Shown here piece by piece: positions 46,809 to 58,237 of a stretch of DNA of 64,000 nucleotides. Positions within the stretch are counted from its first letter, which is position 1. Each line of letters begins with the position of its first letter. A program made the position numbers and the translations under genes. Below the pieces are notes generated by a model that was given only the letters and a program-made list of their open reading frames with translations, did no database searches and was not told the origin of the DNA. The stretch lies in the NCBI GenBank assembly GCA_018857735.1, contig JABMCL010002954.1, positions 96,001 to 160,000 on the forward strand. Direction: 5' to 3'. This stretch comes from Alviniconcha marisindica. Lineage: Eukaryota; Mollusca; Gastropoda; Provannidae.

Positions 46809-46871
46809 CCAAGAGTTAATGGACTCCTGGTCAATATCAAAGCGCTGAGATCCTTGCGAGAAACTTGGTGT
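46809..46871 (-). CDS. ARHGEF11/12: ARHGEF11/12 exon: short linker
   Basis: This 63-base exon (21 codons, phase 0 at both ends) has acceptor 'gtttctgttttccag' and donor GTAAGA. The peptide is TPSFSQGSQRFDIDQESINS plus W. It follows the coiled coil, continuing AEDPS|TPSFS, and precedes the basic linker. Its function is unknown. The strong splice signals and matching phase are the evidence. Confidence 0.9.
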
Positions 46872-47224
46872 CTGGAAAACAGAAACAAAACAAAAAACAC
46901 TCTTACACTTTATTCAGCAAGTCTCTCCACATTCATATTTCATGCCTCGTTTTTTTGGTTGCTAATCTGTATTATCTCAAATCTTTTTGCCAACGTGGTT
47001 GCTGGAAGAAAAACAAACAAAAAACATCCACCCCCAACCACCCAAACAAACAATCCCCTGAAAAACAAAGTACCCAGAATAATTGCACAAAACAACCCAA
47101 ATAACCCCTCCCCCCCCCCCCCCCCCCCCTTTTTTCATCAAAAATAAACCTCCATAAAACATTCTTGTCTGACTCGATGCTTGTGATTATGTCATGTATA
47201 TATCATTATATTTTGCATCTGTGC

Positions 47225-47274
<50 letters not shown>

Positions 47275-47307
47275 ATGCGTATGTGTGTGTGTGTGTGTGC
47301 ATGTGTA

Positions 47308-47402
<95 letters not shown>

Positions 47403-47603
47403 CTTTATGCTGATGTACGCCCTACTTTATTTCATTTTTTATTCCACCACCCTCCTCCACCATCCCCCCTCCTCTAACCTCACCACATTCTTTGTGAAGT
47501 GCTTAGCTTAGGAGTAAGCATTTCTTCCAACAACAGGTGCTGTAAAAATGATCCTCATTATATCTAGAGTTCTAAAAGAATCCACTCCCACAGCAATACA
47601 TAC
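46872..47603. repeat. Intron with poly-C and (TG)n tracts
   Basis: Poly-C is at about 47107-47130. TG compound repeat covers about 47226-47401. The remainder is unique. Confidence 0.85.
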
Positions 47604-47729
47604 AGAGGGGTCCTCGGCTCCCGTCAACTGTTTGAGTTGGTTCTCTAACGTCTTCACTGTCCTCTCCTTCTCCAGTAGCTGCGTGTGAAGTCGTTCTGAA
47701 GGGGTTTTCACATACTGTCGTTGATGTTT
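47604..47729 (-). CDS. ARHGEF11/12: ARHGEF11/12 exon: coiled coil
   Basis: This 126-base exon (42 codons, phase 0 at both ends) has acceptor 'catccctgctttttcag' and donor GTATGT. The peptide is KHQRQYVKTPSERLHTQLLE, KERTVKTLENQLKQLTGAED and PS. It has a heptad pattern with leucines and charged flanks. It aligns with the ARHGEF12 segment after the PDZ linker that has a similar 'Y..TP..RL' start and 'LQEQL' end. The coiled coil probably supports oligomerisation. Confidence 0.95.
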
Positions 47730-47744
47730 CTGAAAAAGCAGGGA

Positions 47745-48410
47745 TGATATACGCAGGGTGAGCGATGTTGTAAGTAGGGTGAGTGATGTTCTAAACAGGG
47801 TGAGTGATGTCATAACCAGGGTAAATGCTGTTGTCAGTATGATGTGATGTTGCAAGCAGGGTGAGTGATGTAACCAGGATGAATGCTGTTGTAACCAGGG
47901 TGAGCAATGTAAGCACAGCATGGTGGTGTAAGCAGTGAATGAGATTGTAACCAGGATGTGATGTTGTACGCAGGCAGTGATGTAACCAGGGTGAGTGGTG
48001 TTGTAACCAGGGTGGGTGATGATGTAAACAGTGAGTGCTGTAACCAGGGCAAGCAATGTTGTATTGTAACCAGGGAGGCTGATGTTGTAATGAGTGATGT
48101 AACCAGGGCAAGTGATGTTGTATTGTAACCAGGGTGGGTGACGTTGTAAGCAGTGAGTGATGTAACCAGGGCAAGTGATGTATTGTAACCTGTGTGGGTG
48201 ATGTAAGCAGTGAGTGATGTAACCAGGGCAAATGATGTATTGTAGCCAGGGTGGGTAATGTTTTAAGCAGTGAGTGACATAACCAGGGCAAGTGATGTAT
48301 TGTAAGCAGTCAGCAATGTAACCAGGACAAGTAACCAGGGTGGGTGATGATGTAACCAGGGTGGGTGATGGTTAACCAGGGCAAATGGTGATGTCAGGCA
48401 GAACTGCGAC
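47745..48410. repeat. Minisatellite with 'gtaaccagggtgggtgatg' units
   Basis: Units of about 22-60 bases combine 'gtaaccagggcaagtgatgt' with 'gtaagcagtgagtgatgta'. About 25 cores. The left edge near the exon acceptor ('gatgtttctgaaaaagcagg') vaguely resembles the units ('gatgttctaaacaggg'), a weak case for acceptor seeding. Confidence 0.9.
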
Positions 48411-48447
48411 CCAAACAGAATGTGTGCATGTATGCAGCCAGATGGTC

Positions 48448-49532
48448 TGTTCCCTGGGGCCTTAACTATGAATCGGGACTACGGTAGGCCAGGCCTAAAC
48501 CAAAGTCTCTGACTTTAGAGTCCGAGACTTTGAGTTAGGCAAAGTTTGTATACATGGATGCAGACAATGGTCGAGACAACAGAGTCTCTGACTTCGCGCT
48601 GATAAGAAAGTGGTCATCACACGCGTCATCGCTTGAGCTAACTTTAGACGGGGCAATCCCATCTGGGCATGCGCACCGACACGCTTCGTTCACTTCCCTG
48701 CGACGTATTTCGCACGCGCAAACATCGGTAAACATAAACATTAGGTGAAGGCATGCCTGGCAGGCCCCGATGCTGGATGTGATTCGCCATGTTTTACTTC
48801 TGCAACACCCAAGTGATTTCGACGAGGTCATTATTCGTCAAAACACTAATCTATCGACACCTTTGATGGAGTATTCTTCTTGGCATTTACTGAATTGAGT
48901 AACCATAGCATCGTCTGCTGCGTCGGCCATTTTGAACTTGTCAGAAAGGCGAGTGGACGCAGTGAAAGCAGGTAGCCTACGCTGTGCAGATGAATTTAAA
49001 TAACAAGAAAATAAATCAAGTAATAATGTAAGACGTCAAGCAAACTTGCTCTCATAATAATTTGCAAACATTAAATCGTAAGATCACATTAATCAGTCAT
49101 TAAGCCTGCATCGCTCGGTGGGTGCGACCTTTCTTCCCTCCAAAATGAAAAAGCTTCGGCCGACGAACATCTAGTACTCATTTGACGAAGTAAACGAAAT
49201 AAAAGATTTTTTTTTTTTTAAATTAAAAAGAGAGAGAAGCCGCTGGATTCAGACGTAAAGACGCAACAACAGCAAAAAAAACTAACAAAAACAACAAGAA
49301 AAACCAACTTTCCAAGCATAACAAGGCTAAAAGCAGTCATAGTCCCGGGCCTACGACCTTTAGTCCAGCAAAATCGCTAGCCTATATATCGGCTGTTTAG
49401 GCCCGAGGAACGGCCCAGACTTTGGTGCAGTCCCGGTCCATGGTTACCATTTTGGGGCCATTGTCGATAGCCTTGAGATTTAGGCCGGCCTACCGCTATA
49501 GGCCCGATTCATAGTTACGGCCCCTGTTCACT
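48448..49532. mobile_element. Non-autonomous TIR DNA element (1069 bases) with 8-base flanking duplication
   Basis: The element spans 48456-49524. Its left end starts GGGGCCTTAACTATGAATCG, and the reverse complement of its right end starts GGGGCCGTAACTATGAATCG. Similarity extends inward about 46 bases through GGTAGGCC and GGCCTAAA. It is flanked by TGTTCCCT (48448-48455) and TGTTCACT (49525-49532), an 8-base target duplication with one mismatch. Inside there is no intact transposase. A minus-strand ATG opens only about 28 codons before a stop, so it is MITE-like. The superfamily is undecided. Confidence 0.9.
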
Positions 49533-49859
49533 TGGACATGGCTGTGGCCGGCATTTATACTCCTGTGTGGCATTGTGAATGACTGTGCAGTGTGGAAACA
49601 TGACCAAAGTTCTGTCTGCAGTTTTGCTACCGCCAGTAAAAACAGTTATCCACAAAGTCTAGACTGTAGTTTAGTAAACAAGATTAATTCATAAGACACT
49701 AGGTCATTTTATTTTGCACTTCTTTATGAAAGTTTATATAGCTGTGTAAAACCTTAAAAAAAGAAAAAAGAAAAAAAGAACAGAACAAACAAGATGACCT
49801 TGTTTTAGAACGCTTCTAAAAGAAGATCCAAATACATATATGGTTAAAAAGAATGCTAA
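49533..49859. other. Intron, unique
   Basis: No supported feature. Confidence 0.5.
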
Positions 49860-50105
49860 TTTATACGGGGTGAGGATGTTGCAATCAGGATGAGGGATGT
49901 GGTAACAAAGGTGAATGATGCTGCACCCAGGGTGAGGTGAGGGTGTTTAACCAGGATGAGTGATGTAACCAGTAAGGTGAGGCTGTTGCAATCAGGATGT
50001 GGGATGTGGTTACTGGGGCAAATGATGCCATAGCCAGTCTGAGGCAGGGATGGAGAGGATTAAAACTAACCAAGGATAGGTAAGGTCTGTAACCAGGTCG
50101 GAGTG
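49860..50105. repeat. Diverged minisatellite
   Basis: Units such as 'gtgaggatgttgcaatcagg' and 'atgagggatgtggtaac' recur about eight times. It is related in sequence to the array at 47745-48410 on the other side of the TIR element and may have been one array. Confidence 0.8.
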
Positions 50106-50124
50106 CCAGCTATGGTATACCTAC

Positions 50125-50205
50125 CTCAAAGTCCTCCTTGGCTTGCTCAAACATCACCTGTGTCATATGAACCTTCTGTTGCAGCAACTCCCTGTCCTTG
50201 TCCGG
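50125..50205 (-). CDS. ARHGEF11/12: ARHGEF11/12 exon: start of the coiled coil
   Basis: This 81-base exon (27 codons, phase 0 at both ends) has acceptor GTGTGTTGCAG preceded by a long (GT)n pyrimidine-poor tract, and donor GTAGGT. The peptide is PDKDRELLQQKVHMTQVMFE plus QAKEDFE. It is helical and continues into the exon at 47604-47729. Vertebrate ARHGEF12 has a similar 'LQKEQERLQLLQEDY' segment at the same place. Confidence 0.94.
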
Positions 50206-50209
50206 CTGC

Positions 50210-50259
<50 letters not shown>

Positions 50260-50615
50260 AACTCATCAGGAACCTTGTCAGCAGAAACACCATCAGTCCA
50301 TTCCATCAACCCCTTTATGTGGCCAAAAGCATCAAGCAGACAGAGAGAGAGAGACAGAGAGAGAGAGAGACATACACACAGAGAAATTAATAATAATATA
50401 CTCATTTTCTTATGACAAACCTGGTTTGCTGGGTGTAAAAAGCAACAACACATTAGTACTAATATGTAAAACCTTTGCAGACTCTGCACATGCACACATC
50501 CACATTCAAACCAATGTAAAACCTTTGCAGATTCAGCACACATGCACACATCCCCACTCAAAACAATGACAACCATTCTGCTAGCTGCTACTGCCGACGG
50601 ACAGGTGAGACTCAC
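50206..50615. repeat. Intron with CA and GA tracts and a 49-base duplication
   Basis: CA at about 50213-50253 touches the exon acceptor. GA/GACA lies at 50341-50376. 'atgtaaaacctttgcaga' occurs at 50463 and again at 50514, as part of a tandem duplication. Confidence 0.88.
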
Positions 50616-50767
50616 ATCGACAGGCTGGGGAGCGGTGATTCGAGAGTCGCGGTTGGACGGCGTACTGTTGGTCTTGGCTGGGTAGGGCGAAGAGCCTGGC
50701 TGGTTGGCACCGGGTGATGTGGCCGAGTTGGGTTTACCCATCAACGTCAGGGCTACATAGGACCCCG
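50616..50767 (-). CDS. ARHGEF11/12: ARHGEF11/12 exon: last PDZ strand and following linker
   Basis: This 152-base exon has acceptor 'gtattgcgtgttgcag' and donor GTGAGT. Two bases complete a codon from an exon not found in the window, and it ends in phase 0. The peptide starts GSYVALTLMGKPNSATSPGA, then NQPGSSPYPAKTNSTPSNRD and SRITAPQPVD. 'GSYVALTL' is the last beta strand of the ARHGEF11/12 PDZ domain, which binds C-terminal peptides of receptors such as plexin-B. The rest is proline/serine linker. An acceptor-containing repeat lies to its right. Confidence 0.95.
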
Positions 50768-51050
50768 CTGCAACACGCAATACAAAACAAATCTCCATGA
50801 AGATTGCTAGTCAGAGAAGATGGTGCGGCAATTCTGAGCTACCAGTATCCATTTCATGTAGGAGCTAGTCCACAGGATCCTGATGCAACACACAATGCAA
50901 AACAAATCTCCACGAAGACTGCCAGCCAGAGAAGACAGTGTATCAGTTTTGAGCTAGCACCAGTATCCCATCCATGCAGGACTAGGACTGTAGGAGCTAG
51001 TCCACAGGATCCGGATGCAACACAGAATACAATACAAATCAACACAGTGA
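50768..51050. repeat. Tandem copies of the PDZ exon's acceptor region
   Basis: The exon boundary segment ('ccgctgcaacacgcaatac', 'aaaacaaatctccatgaag') recurs at about 50877 ('tgatgcaacacacaatgc', 'aaaacaaatctccacgaag') and about 51009 ('ggatgcaacacagaatac'). The two later copies lost the CAG of the acceptor. The unit is about 115-132 bases. Confidence 0.85.
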
Positions 51051-51709
51051 AGAGTTTTAGGCGCTGGGGTGCATGTTGAGGGATAAACTGGGGCTGCAGG
51101 AAACAGAACTTTTCAGGGTACCATTGTGACAAAGAATAACATACAATCCCAACCACTGAGGATATGTAGGCTGCAGCCACAAGGCAAATGCTAGCGCAGA
51201 TCCCCCCTAAACACACACACACAGGCACCCACGCACGCACACACACACCATGGGGTTTTTTTAACGCGCAAAACCACAACTTTTTAATCAAGTTCTACCA
51301 TGAGAAACAAATCCAGACGGCTGTCATTCGGTACAATCTTTGCTGGCCAAACTCAAAAACTGCCAAGCCCAGTAAACTGGTAGATCAAGAATAACGGACT
51401 GAGACAACAAAACCTGGCTCAACAGAATGAAGAAATCAAACGCAAGGAAACTAGAAGCACTTGGACCCAAGACCTCAGGAAAACTACCCTGCCTAGATCC
51501 TTCAGTGACTTGGTGAAAACAGTGCGCAATACATGTTCTGTACACCTTCTGACCAAGTCAAAGACAAAGCACCAATCAAAACACAACAAACCGCAGCATT
51601 GGTGAAGAACACACCATCCTACTTACTCCTCAAATGAACAGTATGCAACAGGCAACCACAGGAATCTACAGACGCACCAAGTTAACACCTGCAGTCATTG
51701 CAGACAGAA
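51051..51709. other. Intron, unique
   Basis: Short CA tract near 51215-51250. No PDZ exon seen. Confidence 0.45.
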
Positions 51710-52660
51710 TCAGATACTACCAGTCATTGCACACAAAACAAACACAACCAGTCATTGCACACAAAACAAACACAACCAGTCATTGCACACAAAAACAAAC
51801 ACTACCAGTCATTGCACACAAAACAAACACTACCAGTCATTGTACACAAAACAAACACTACCAGTCATTGCACACAAAAACAAACATTACCAGTCATTGC
51901 ACACAAAAACAAACATTACCAGTCATTGCACACAAAAACAAACATTACCAGTCATTGCACACAAAAACAAACATTCAGTCTTGCACACAAAAACAAACAC
52001 TACCAGTCATTGCACACAAAAACAAACACTATCAGTCTTGCACACAAAAACAAACATTACCAGTCATTGCACACAAAAACAAACACTTTCCAGTCATTGC
52101 ACACAAAAACAAACACTACCAGTCATTGCACACAAAAACAAACACTACCAGTCATTGCACACAAAAACAAACACACAGTCTTGCACACAAAAACAAACAC
52201 ACAGTCTTGCACACAAAAACAAACACTACAGTCTTGCACACAAAACAAACACTACCAGTTATTGCACACAAAAACAAACACTACCAGTTATTGCACACAC
52301 AAACCCTACCAGTCATTGCACACAAAAACAAACACAACCAGTCATTGCACACAAAAACAAACACAACCAGTCATTGCACACAAAAACAAACACAACCAGT
52401 CATTGCACACAAAAACAAACACTAGCAGAGTAATTGCACACAAAAACAAACACTAGCAGTGTCAATGCACACAGAAACAAACACTAGAAGAGTCATTGCA
52501 CACAGAAACAAACACTAGAAGAGTCATTGCACACAAAAACAAACACCTTCAGTCATTGCACACAGAAACAAACACTAGCAGTCATTGCACACAAAAACAC
52601 CTTCAGTCATTGCACACAAAAACGAACATAGCAGTCACTTCACACAAACCAAAAACAAAC
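51710..52660. repeat. 28-29-base minisatellite
   Basis: Unit 'cagtcattgcacacaaaaac' then 'aaacactac'. About 33 copies, with indel variants. Plus-strand frames remain open up to 263 codons, again from the repeat. Confidence 0.96.
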
Positions 52661-53519
52661 ACCTGGCTGCTACATCCTTTCTGTGCCCTGTCAATAGGGA
52701 CCAGGCTGACAGCCTCACACTGCCCTGTGGGGGATGGTTAGTCACTATTCTGACTTAATGACTTGACCTGGTACAACAAACCTTTTCTCCCAGCTCTCTT
52801 TTACACTTTTAGCATACCCCCTCTCCCCCTTCCTCCCCCCACCCCCCTTTTTTCTTCTTCTTTCTTTTCAGATCTAATTTTGTGTGTGGGTGGGGTGACA
52901 TTTTAATGCATACAAGCCTTGATTCCCTGGTTAAATTCAACTCCTTGCCAGCACAGACCTTTCCACGCCACGGCTTTTCTCCCTTTTCCTGTGCCTGTGT
53001 GGAAAGTCTGAGTGGTCCATCAAGTTAAGATTTATGCCATACAAATGACATAAGGCTCAAGCACAGGGATATGCAGATGTTTGCCAAGCCCTCACCTTTC
53101 ACAATCACCCGCCAGGCTTATCCTCTGACGGGCACCATAACCTGTTTGCCAATACCAAGAACAATTTTTTTTTTTTTTTAAATCCTTGAGAATATGCCTG
53201 CAAGTTGTTTCCCCAATATTGAAAATCCAGTCAACAGCAGAGGTCACAAGGCATAATTGGAGTCAAAGAGAAGTTCAGTGAATCAGAGATTTTAAAAAAG
53301 CCAGTTGGACAGCTGCTGACAACATGCCCCACTGAACACTGAATGGGGCTCGCCACGGAGAGATATGACCACAGAAGCCAAAGAAACCAGGAAGACTAAC
53401 ATCAGACCTCTGGTAGAAATCCTGTCCGGGGACAAAGCCAACAAAGCCATGTTCTGACAGCCACTCCAGGATTAAACGACGGACCACTGGGGAGCACATG
53501 GTAATGTCTGCTCATGTCT
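52661..53519. other. Unique region
   Basis: Pyrimidine-rich part near 52790-52870 and an A/T run near 53166-53182. A minus-strand frame at 53275-53499 (74 codons) has no support from splice sites or similarity. Confidence 0.45.
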
Positions 53520-54035
53520 GCTCTAGTGTCTGCAGACGGCAGTGTCTGCCCATGGGGCTCTGCAGATAGCAGTGTCTGCCCGTGGGGCTCTGCAGACGGC
53601 AGTGTCTGTCCGTGGGGCTCTGCAGACAGCGGTGTCTGCCCGTGGGGCTCTGCAGACAGCAGTGTCTGCCCGTGGGGCTCTGCAGACAGCGGTGTCTGCC
53701 CGTGGGGCTCTGCAGACGGCGGTGTCTGCCCGTGGGGCTCTGCAGACAGCGGTGTCTGCCCATGGGGCTCTGCAGACGGCGGTGTCTGCCCGTGGGGCTC
53801 TGCAGACAGCGGTGTCTGCCCGTGGGGCTCTGCAGACAGCGGTGTCTGCCCGTGGGGCTCTGCAGACAGCGGTGTCTGCCCGTGGGGCTCTGCAGACGGC
53901 GGTGTCTGCCCATGGGGCTCTGCAGACAGCAGTGTCTGCCCGTGGGGCTCTGCAGATAGCGGTGTCTGCCCGTGGGGCTCTGCAGACGGCAGTGTCTGCC
54001 CGTGGGGCTCTGCAGATGGTAATGTATGGTGCTCC
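53520..54035. repeat. 30-base GC-rich minisatellite
   Basis: About 17 copies of 'cagtgtctgcccgtggggct' plus 'ctgcagacgg', variable mainly at two positions (C/T in 'cc(c/a)tgg', 'gac(a/g)g'). The 30-base period keeps several frames open on both strands. Each unit has one CpG and a CTGCAG site. Confidence 0.97.
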
Positions 54036-54330
54036 ACCTACACGGCATACCTGGAAGTCCTTACAGTGACAGCTCAAGAACGTGTGTAGTGTATGAGTTG
54101 ACACACTACACACATCTGTACTGGATGAGGTAGACACACTGAAGACACATCTAGTGGGCAAGTTGACACACTATAGACATCTGTACTTGATGAGGTAGAC
54201 GCACATATAAAAGACATACAAGTACTAAAAAGTAGTGGGTAAGATGACATAGTACAAGACCTACCTGGACGACAGACAACACAGGTGACAGTCAAAGACG
54301 TATATATATATATATATATATATATATGAA
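54036..54330. repeat. Decayed repeat and (TA)n tract
   Basis: 'catctgtact(g/t)gatgaggtaga' occurs twice (54112 and 54178). (TA)n covers about 54300-54327. Confidence 0.85.
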
Positions 54331-55235
54331 CCAAGCAAGATCACTGGTGTGTACAGATATGAAAACACACCATGTCTGTTCTAAATCTGCAGTGAAATGC
54401 CACTTTTACAGCCATTCCTAGCTGTGTGACAGAGCTATTTCTTTATCAGTAGCTTCCTTGTTGCCAGCAGTTAGGCTGAAGAAGGAGAGGGCCTATCGGT
54501 GGCTACCCACAGTTTCACTTCCTCCTTTCCTTCAGACACCTTTGTGAGCTGCAATCCAGCCAACAGAACAAAACCACTCTAAGCCTTGTGAAAAATCTTC
54601 TGCTTGTGATTACGATCAAACTTGCCACTTGCCAGAAGAATCAAGTGTGGAGTTCGTCCATTTTTCATCTTTCGGGTCCCGTCTTTCTTTCTGACTCGAA
54701 ACTCCGTCGCCACTCGGGAAATTCAGGCAGGAAGTCTCACAGGCCTTCCTATGACGACCGTTGAATCACAGGTAGATCACGCTGCCAAATTTCGGCCCCT
54801 TTCTTACCTGTCCTCTCAGCCGTCACATGGCATAATGAGGCTGTTTATCATTCATAGCCAAGTATTTCCTCCCTTACACTACCCCCCACCAGACCCCTAA
54901 CTGAAGTATTCATCAGAGACCCCCCCCCCACACACACACACACACACACCCTCCCACCCCACCGTGTTGTTCGGCATATCCCAGACCCCATTTGGGGCGT
55001 GTCAAAAATGCAGATTATATAGGGACGACTTGCTCACCAAAGCGTGACCCACTCTAATGTGCCTGCAGCGAGCTTACAACATTTATAAAAGAAGTATTTC
55101 AATCCCGCTCTTCACGTCAGTCCTGTGCTTTCTTTGTGGAGCCTTGCTAAAAATGAATTTTAAAAAACACAACAACAAAAACATGTTCATTATCGCTAAC
55201 TCAAGGAAGGCGCATTAGATGAAATCATTCTATTA
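54331..55235. other. Unique region
   Basis: Poly-C plus CA near 54922-54950. No exon or element called. Confidence 0.45.
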
Positions 55236-55622
55236 GTGATCAGTTGGTTCCCCATGTGTACTTTTTTTTGTGCACGTGTTTTTGTTGTCGTTAGTACTTC
55301 ATGGTCACTTGTGGCAAATTTGGGTCGCTTTACACGGGTAAGGCACAGCAGCCACAAGACCAGCGCTTACCGTTCCCATCAGTGTGTGCAGGACTTTCCT
55401 GTGTCCAAACAATGGTGCGGCTGCCAGTGTTTGGGATTTGTAATGTGCACACAGATGTTGACACATGCGACTGCACACAGGGGGCTGTACAGATGCCATA
55501 AGAGAGTCTGCACTGAAAGCCGACTGTGGGAGAAAAATCCCTTGCCGCACCGGGGATGAAACCCACATCACTGCTGCACCTGGCTTTTCAGTCAGGTGCT
55601 CTACCTACTAGACTCTCCCTGT
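55236..55622 (-). mobile_element. Possible tRNA-derived SINE, second family
   Basis: On the minus strand the head (55545-55620) reads GAGAGTCTAGTAGGTAGAGC, then CACCTGACTGAAAAGCCAGG, then GTGGGTTTCATCCC. These resemble box A, an anticodon arm (CACCTG/CAGGTG stem) and box B of a tRNA. The body follows to the left. Only a fragment at 24430-24570 shares the arm, so family membership is unproven and the left boundary is uncertain. Confidence 0.5.
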
Positions 55623-55839
55623 CCCTTAAGGTGGCCCTGCTCAAATGATGGTCTTACCTTACACGGACAATCTTACTTGGTCTCATCTCAACAGTGCCGG
55701 TCTAAGCTAAAGGGGAAAAAATGGTCTGACGTAGTGCTTCACAGCCAACTCTTGATATCCACACCCAGTCACCAGCAAAGGTCAGCAGAGAGGAACGCAA
55801 ATCATCAAACCACACAAAAAAGTATCATTCCCTGTTGGA
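55623..55839. other. Unique region
   Basis: No supported feature. Confidence 0.45.
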
Positions 55840-55985
55840 GTCGCATGTCACCTCATGCACTGATGTCACACGTCACCTCATGCATTGATGTCACATGTCA
55901 CCTCATGCATTCATGACACCTGTCATCTTGTGCACTCCTGACAGCTGTCATTTGATGCACTCCTGACAGCTGTCATTTGATGCAG
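55840..55985. repeat. 24-base minisatellite
   Basis: Unit 'gtcacctcatgcattgatgt' plus 'cacat', changing to 'cagctgtcatttgatgcact' at the right. About six copies. Confidence 0.9.
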
Positions 55986-56460
55986 GATGAGGACAGGGTC
56001 AAAGGGCAGGAAAGGCAGAACGGTAGGCAGCGGGTGCCACTGCACTGGGCCAGGGCTGCCTTCTCCTGCAAACCCTGTGGGCACTGGCAGCAGCCGTTGG
56101 GTGGACAGCAGGTTTAGTGCTGCAGACCAGCCCGACCATGGTGGACAGCAGGTTTAGTGCTGCAGACCAGCCCGACCATCTCGTCAGCATGGCCCAGGAA
56201 GACACAGACTGACAGCAGGTCAAGCATGCAAAACCTGCTCCTGGGCACCTCTGATGCCTCAGGGTTCTCAGCATATGGGGACCTCCACCGCCACATCTCG
56301 CACAGACCGCATGGGGACCTCAATTTCTGCATCAGGGGACCTCCACCGCCACATCTCGCACAGACCACATGGGGACCCCAATTTCTGCATCAGGGGACCT
56401 CCACCACCACATCTCGCACAGACCGCATGGGGACCTCAATTTCTGCATCCAGGGTACTCA
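55986..56460. repeat. Two local tandem duplications (47- and 59-base units)
   Basis: 'gtggacagcaggtttagtgc' occurs at 56100 and 56141 with the following 'tgcagaccagcccgaccat'. 'ggggacctccaccgccacat' with 'ctcgcacagaccgcatgggg' recurs three times between 56276 and 56440. Confidence 0.92.
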
Positions 56461-57263
56461 ACCGGCCCTAAAATCACTGTCACCAACATAAAATCACTGT
56501 CACCAATGCAGCGGTCTCACCTGAATGGTGGGGAGAGGGCAGACAAAGCGGGATAGGAATTACGTTAGTCTGAAAAGGTTAGTACAAATTGTGAGTCACT
56601 GCAGCGTACAGCGAACCTGAAGCAGGTAAATTTCCACACGGTGACACGAGGCTCGTCCATCACAGCGCCGAAGGCAGACAGGCGAACAAACAGGCTGCCG
56701 CGCGCACCCTGCCCAAGCTGTTCAGGTGTGCTGCAAGATTGTGCAATGCCCCTGTTCTGCGTTGCCTCCCCTGCCGAGTCTTTGTGCAACCTCCACCTCA
56801 AGGAATGCCCACTAACGTCTCTGTCGTCCGCACCCCCTGCCGGGTCCCACAACGGGCTCTCTCCAGGGATGCGTATCAATGCCATGGTTTATCATTTCAG
56901 CCCCGTCACAACCTTCACAAGCGCGGTCTGTGGATCGGTATGAGTGTTAATGCCCTTGTTTGTCTGTCTTCTCACCCTCCAATGAGTCCATAAAATGATG
57001 CAAGCACTGTCTCTGGACATGTATGTCAACGACCTTCTTTGTAGCCGATCCCCCACACTCTTGTTTGCAGTGTCACACCCTGGGTAGTCTATTTTCACAC
57101 CACTGACATAAAACTAAAAATAAGAAAAAAATTCACACCAGCACAAAAAATAAAAATAAAAATGGCTTGGTCCACAAACTGTCAGAGTCCTTTTAGTTTT
57201 TTTGCTTGCTTTGGAGCCAGTTCACAGGTATATGCGTTCTAAGTTAAAATAAGGTGGGTCTTG
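56461..57263. other. Unique region
   Basis: A minus-strand frame at 56565-56885 is open for 106 codons but has no recognised domain or clear splice context. I leave it uncalled. Confidence 0.4.
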
Positions 57264-57735
<472 letters not shown>

Positions 57736-58045
57736 AAACAGAGACAGAGGTGTGTGAGTGTGTGTGCACCGGCGCCTGCATGTGTGTGTGTATGTGTGGG
57801 GAGGGGGGGGGGCGCAAAGGGTTCAGGGTGGAGTGTTGGGGTGTGAGTGCCAGAGAGAGAGAGAGGAGGAGTGGGTGGGGACAACAGCAGCACCCAGAAA
57901 GGTCAGAGCTGGGTGGCTGCAAGTAGTGGAGACAGGCACACGGCTCTCTCTGGGGGATAAATACAGCCAATGAGGAAAATCACTGCCACCTGCTACCTGC
58001 CCGGGCAGGCCGCCCCCTCTCTCTCTCTCTCACACACAGGTGAGT

Positions 58046-58108
<63 letters not shown>

Positions 58109-58202
58109 AGTGCACACACACACATACGTACACACATACACAGTCATGTGAGTGCCCACAGACTTACACTGCACACACACACACATGCACACACACACAC
58201 AC

Positions 58203-58237
<35 letters not shown>

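Larger units (their letters stand above)
404..50767 (-). other. ARHGEF11/12: Partial ARHGEF11/12 (RhoGEF2-type) gene, 17 supported exons
   Basis: The gene encodes a Rho guanine-nucleotide exchange factor of the family that links G-alpha-12/13 receptors to RhoA at the plasma membrane. The exons, read from high to low coordinates, give a PDZ C-terminus, a coiled coil, an RGS-like domain and a C1 domain, in the order known for Drosophila RhoGEF2. All exons have GT donors and AG acceptors, and every junction keeps one reading frame with no stop. Residue positions in the exon entries count from the first complete codon of the exon at 50767. The start codon and most of the PDZ domain are missing on the right, and the DH and PH domains are missing on the left. 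Exon recognition is direct. Family assignment rests on recognised similarity, including the RGSL core segment KKPAHMAVLLHYLISNSDP. Orthology to 11 versus 12 cannot be decided, as invertebrates usually have a single gene. Confidence 0.93.

Noticed and set aside
53275..53499. Possible PDZ-coding exon upstream of 50767
   Set aside because: The translated segment has no GLGF-type loop or PDZ strands and no fitting phase; the PDZ exons are probably beyond the window.
53520..54035. CRISPR-like direct repeats of 30 bases
   Set aside because: The copies are head to tail without unique spacers, and the genome is animal.
53402..54161. Long open frames on both strands over a 30-base repeat
   Set aside because: Five or more frames are open at once, which a repeat without stops explains.
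56565..56885. 106-codon minus-strand frame with good codon look
   Set aside because: I recognise no domain, and the possible donor (CTTCAG followed by GTTCGC) is poor. It does not resemble the missing PDZ region.
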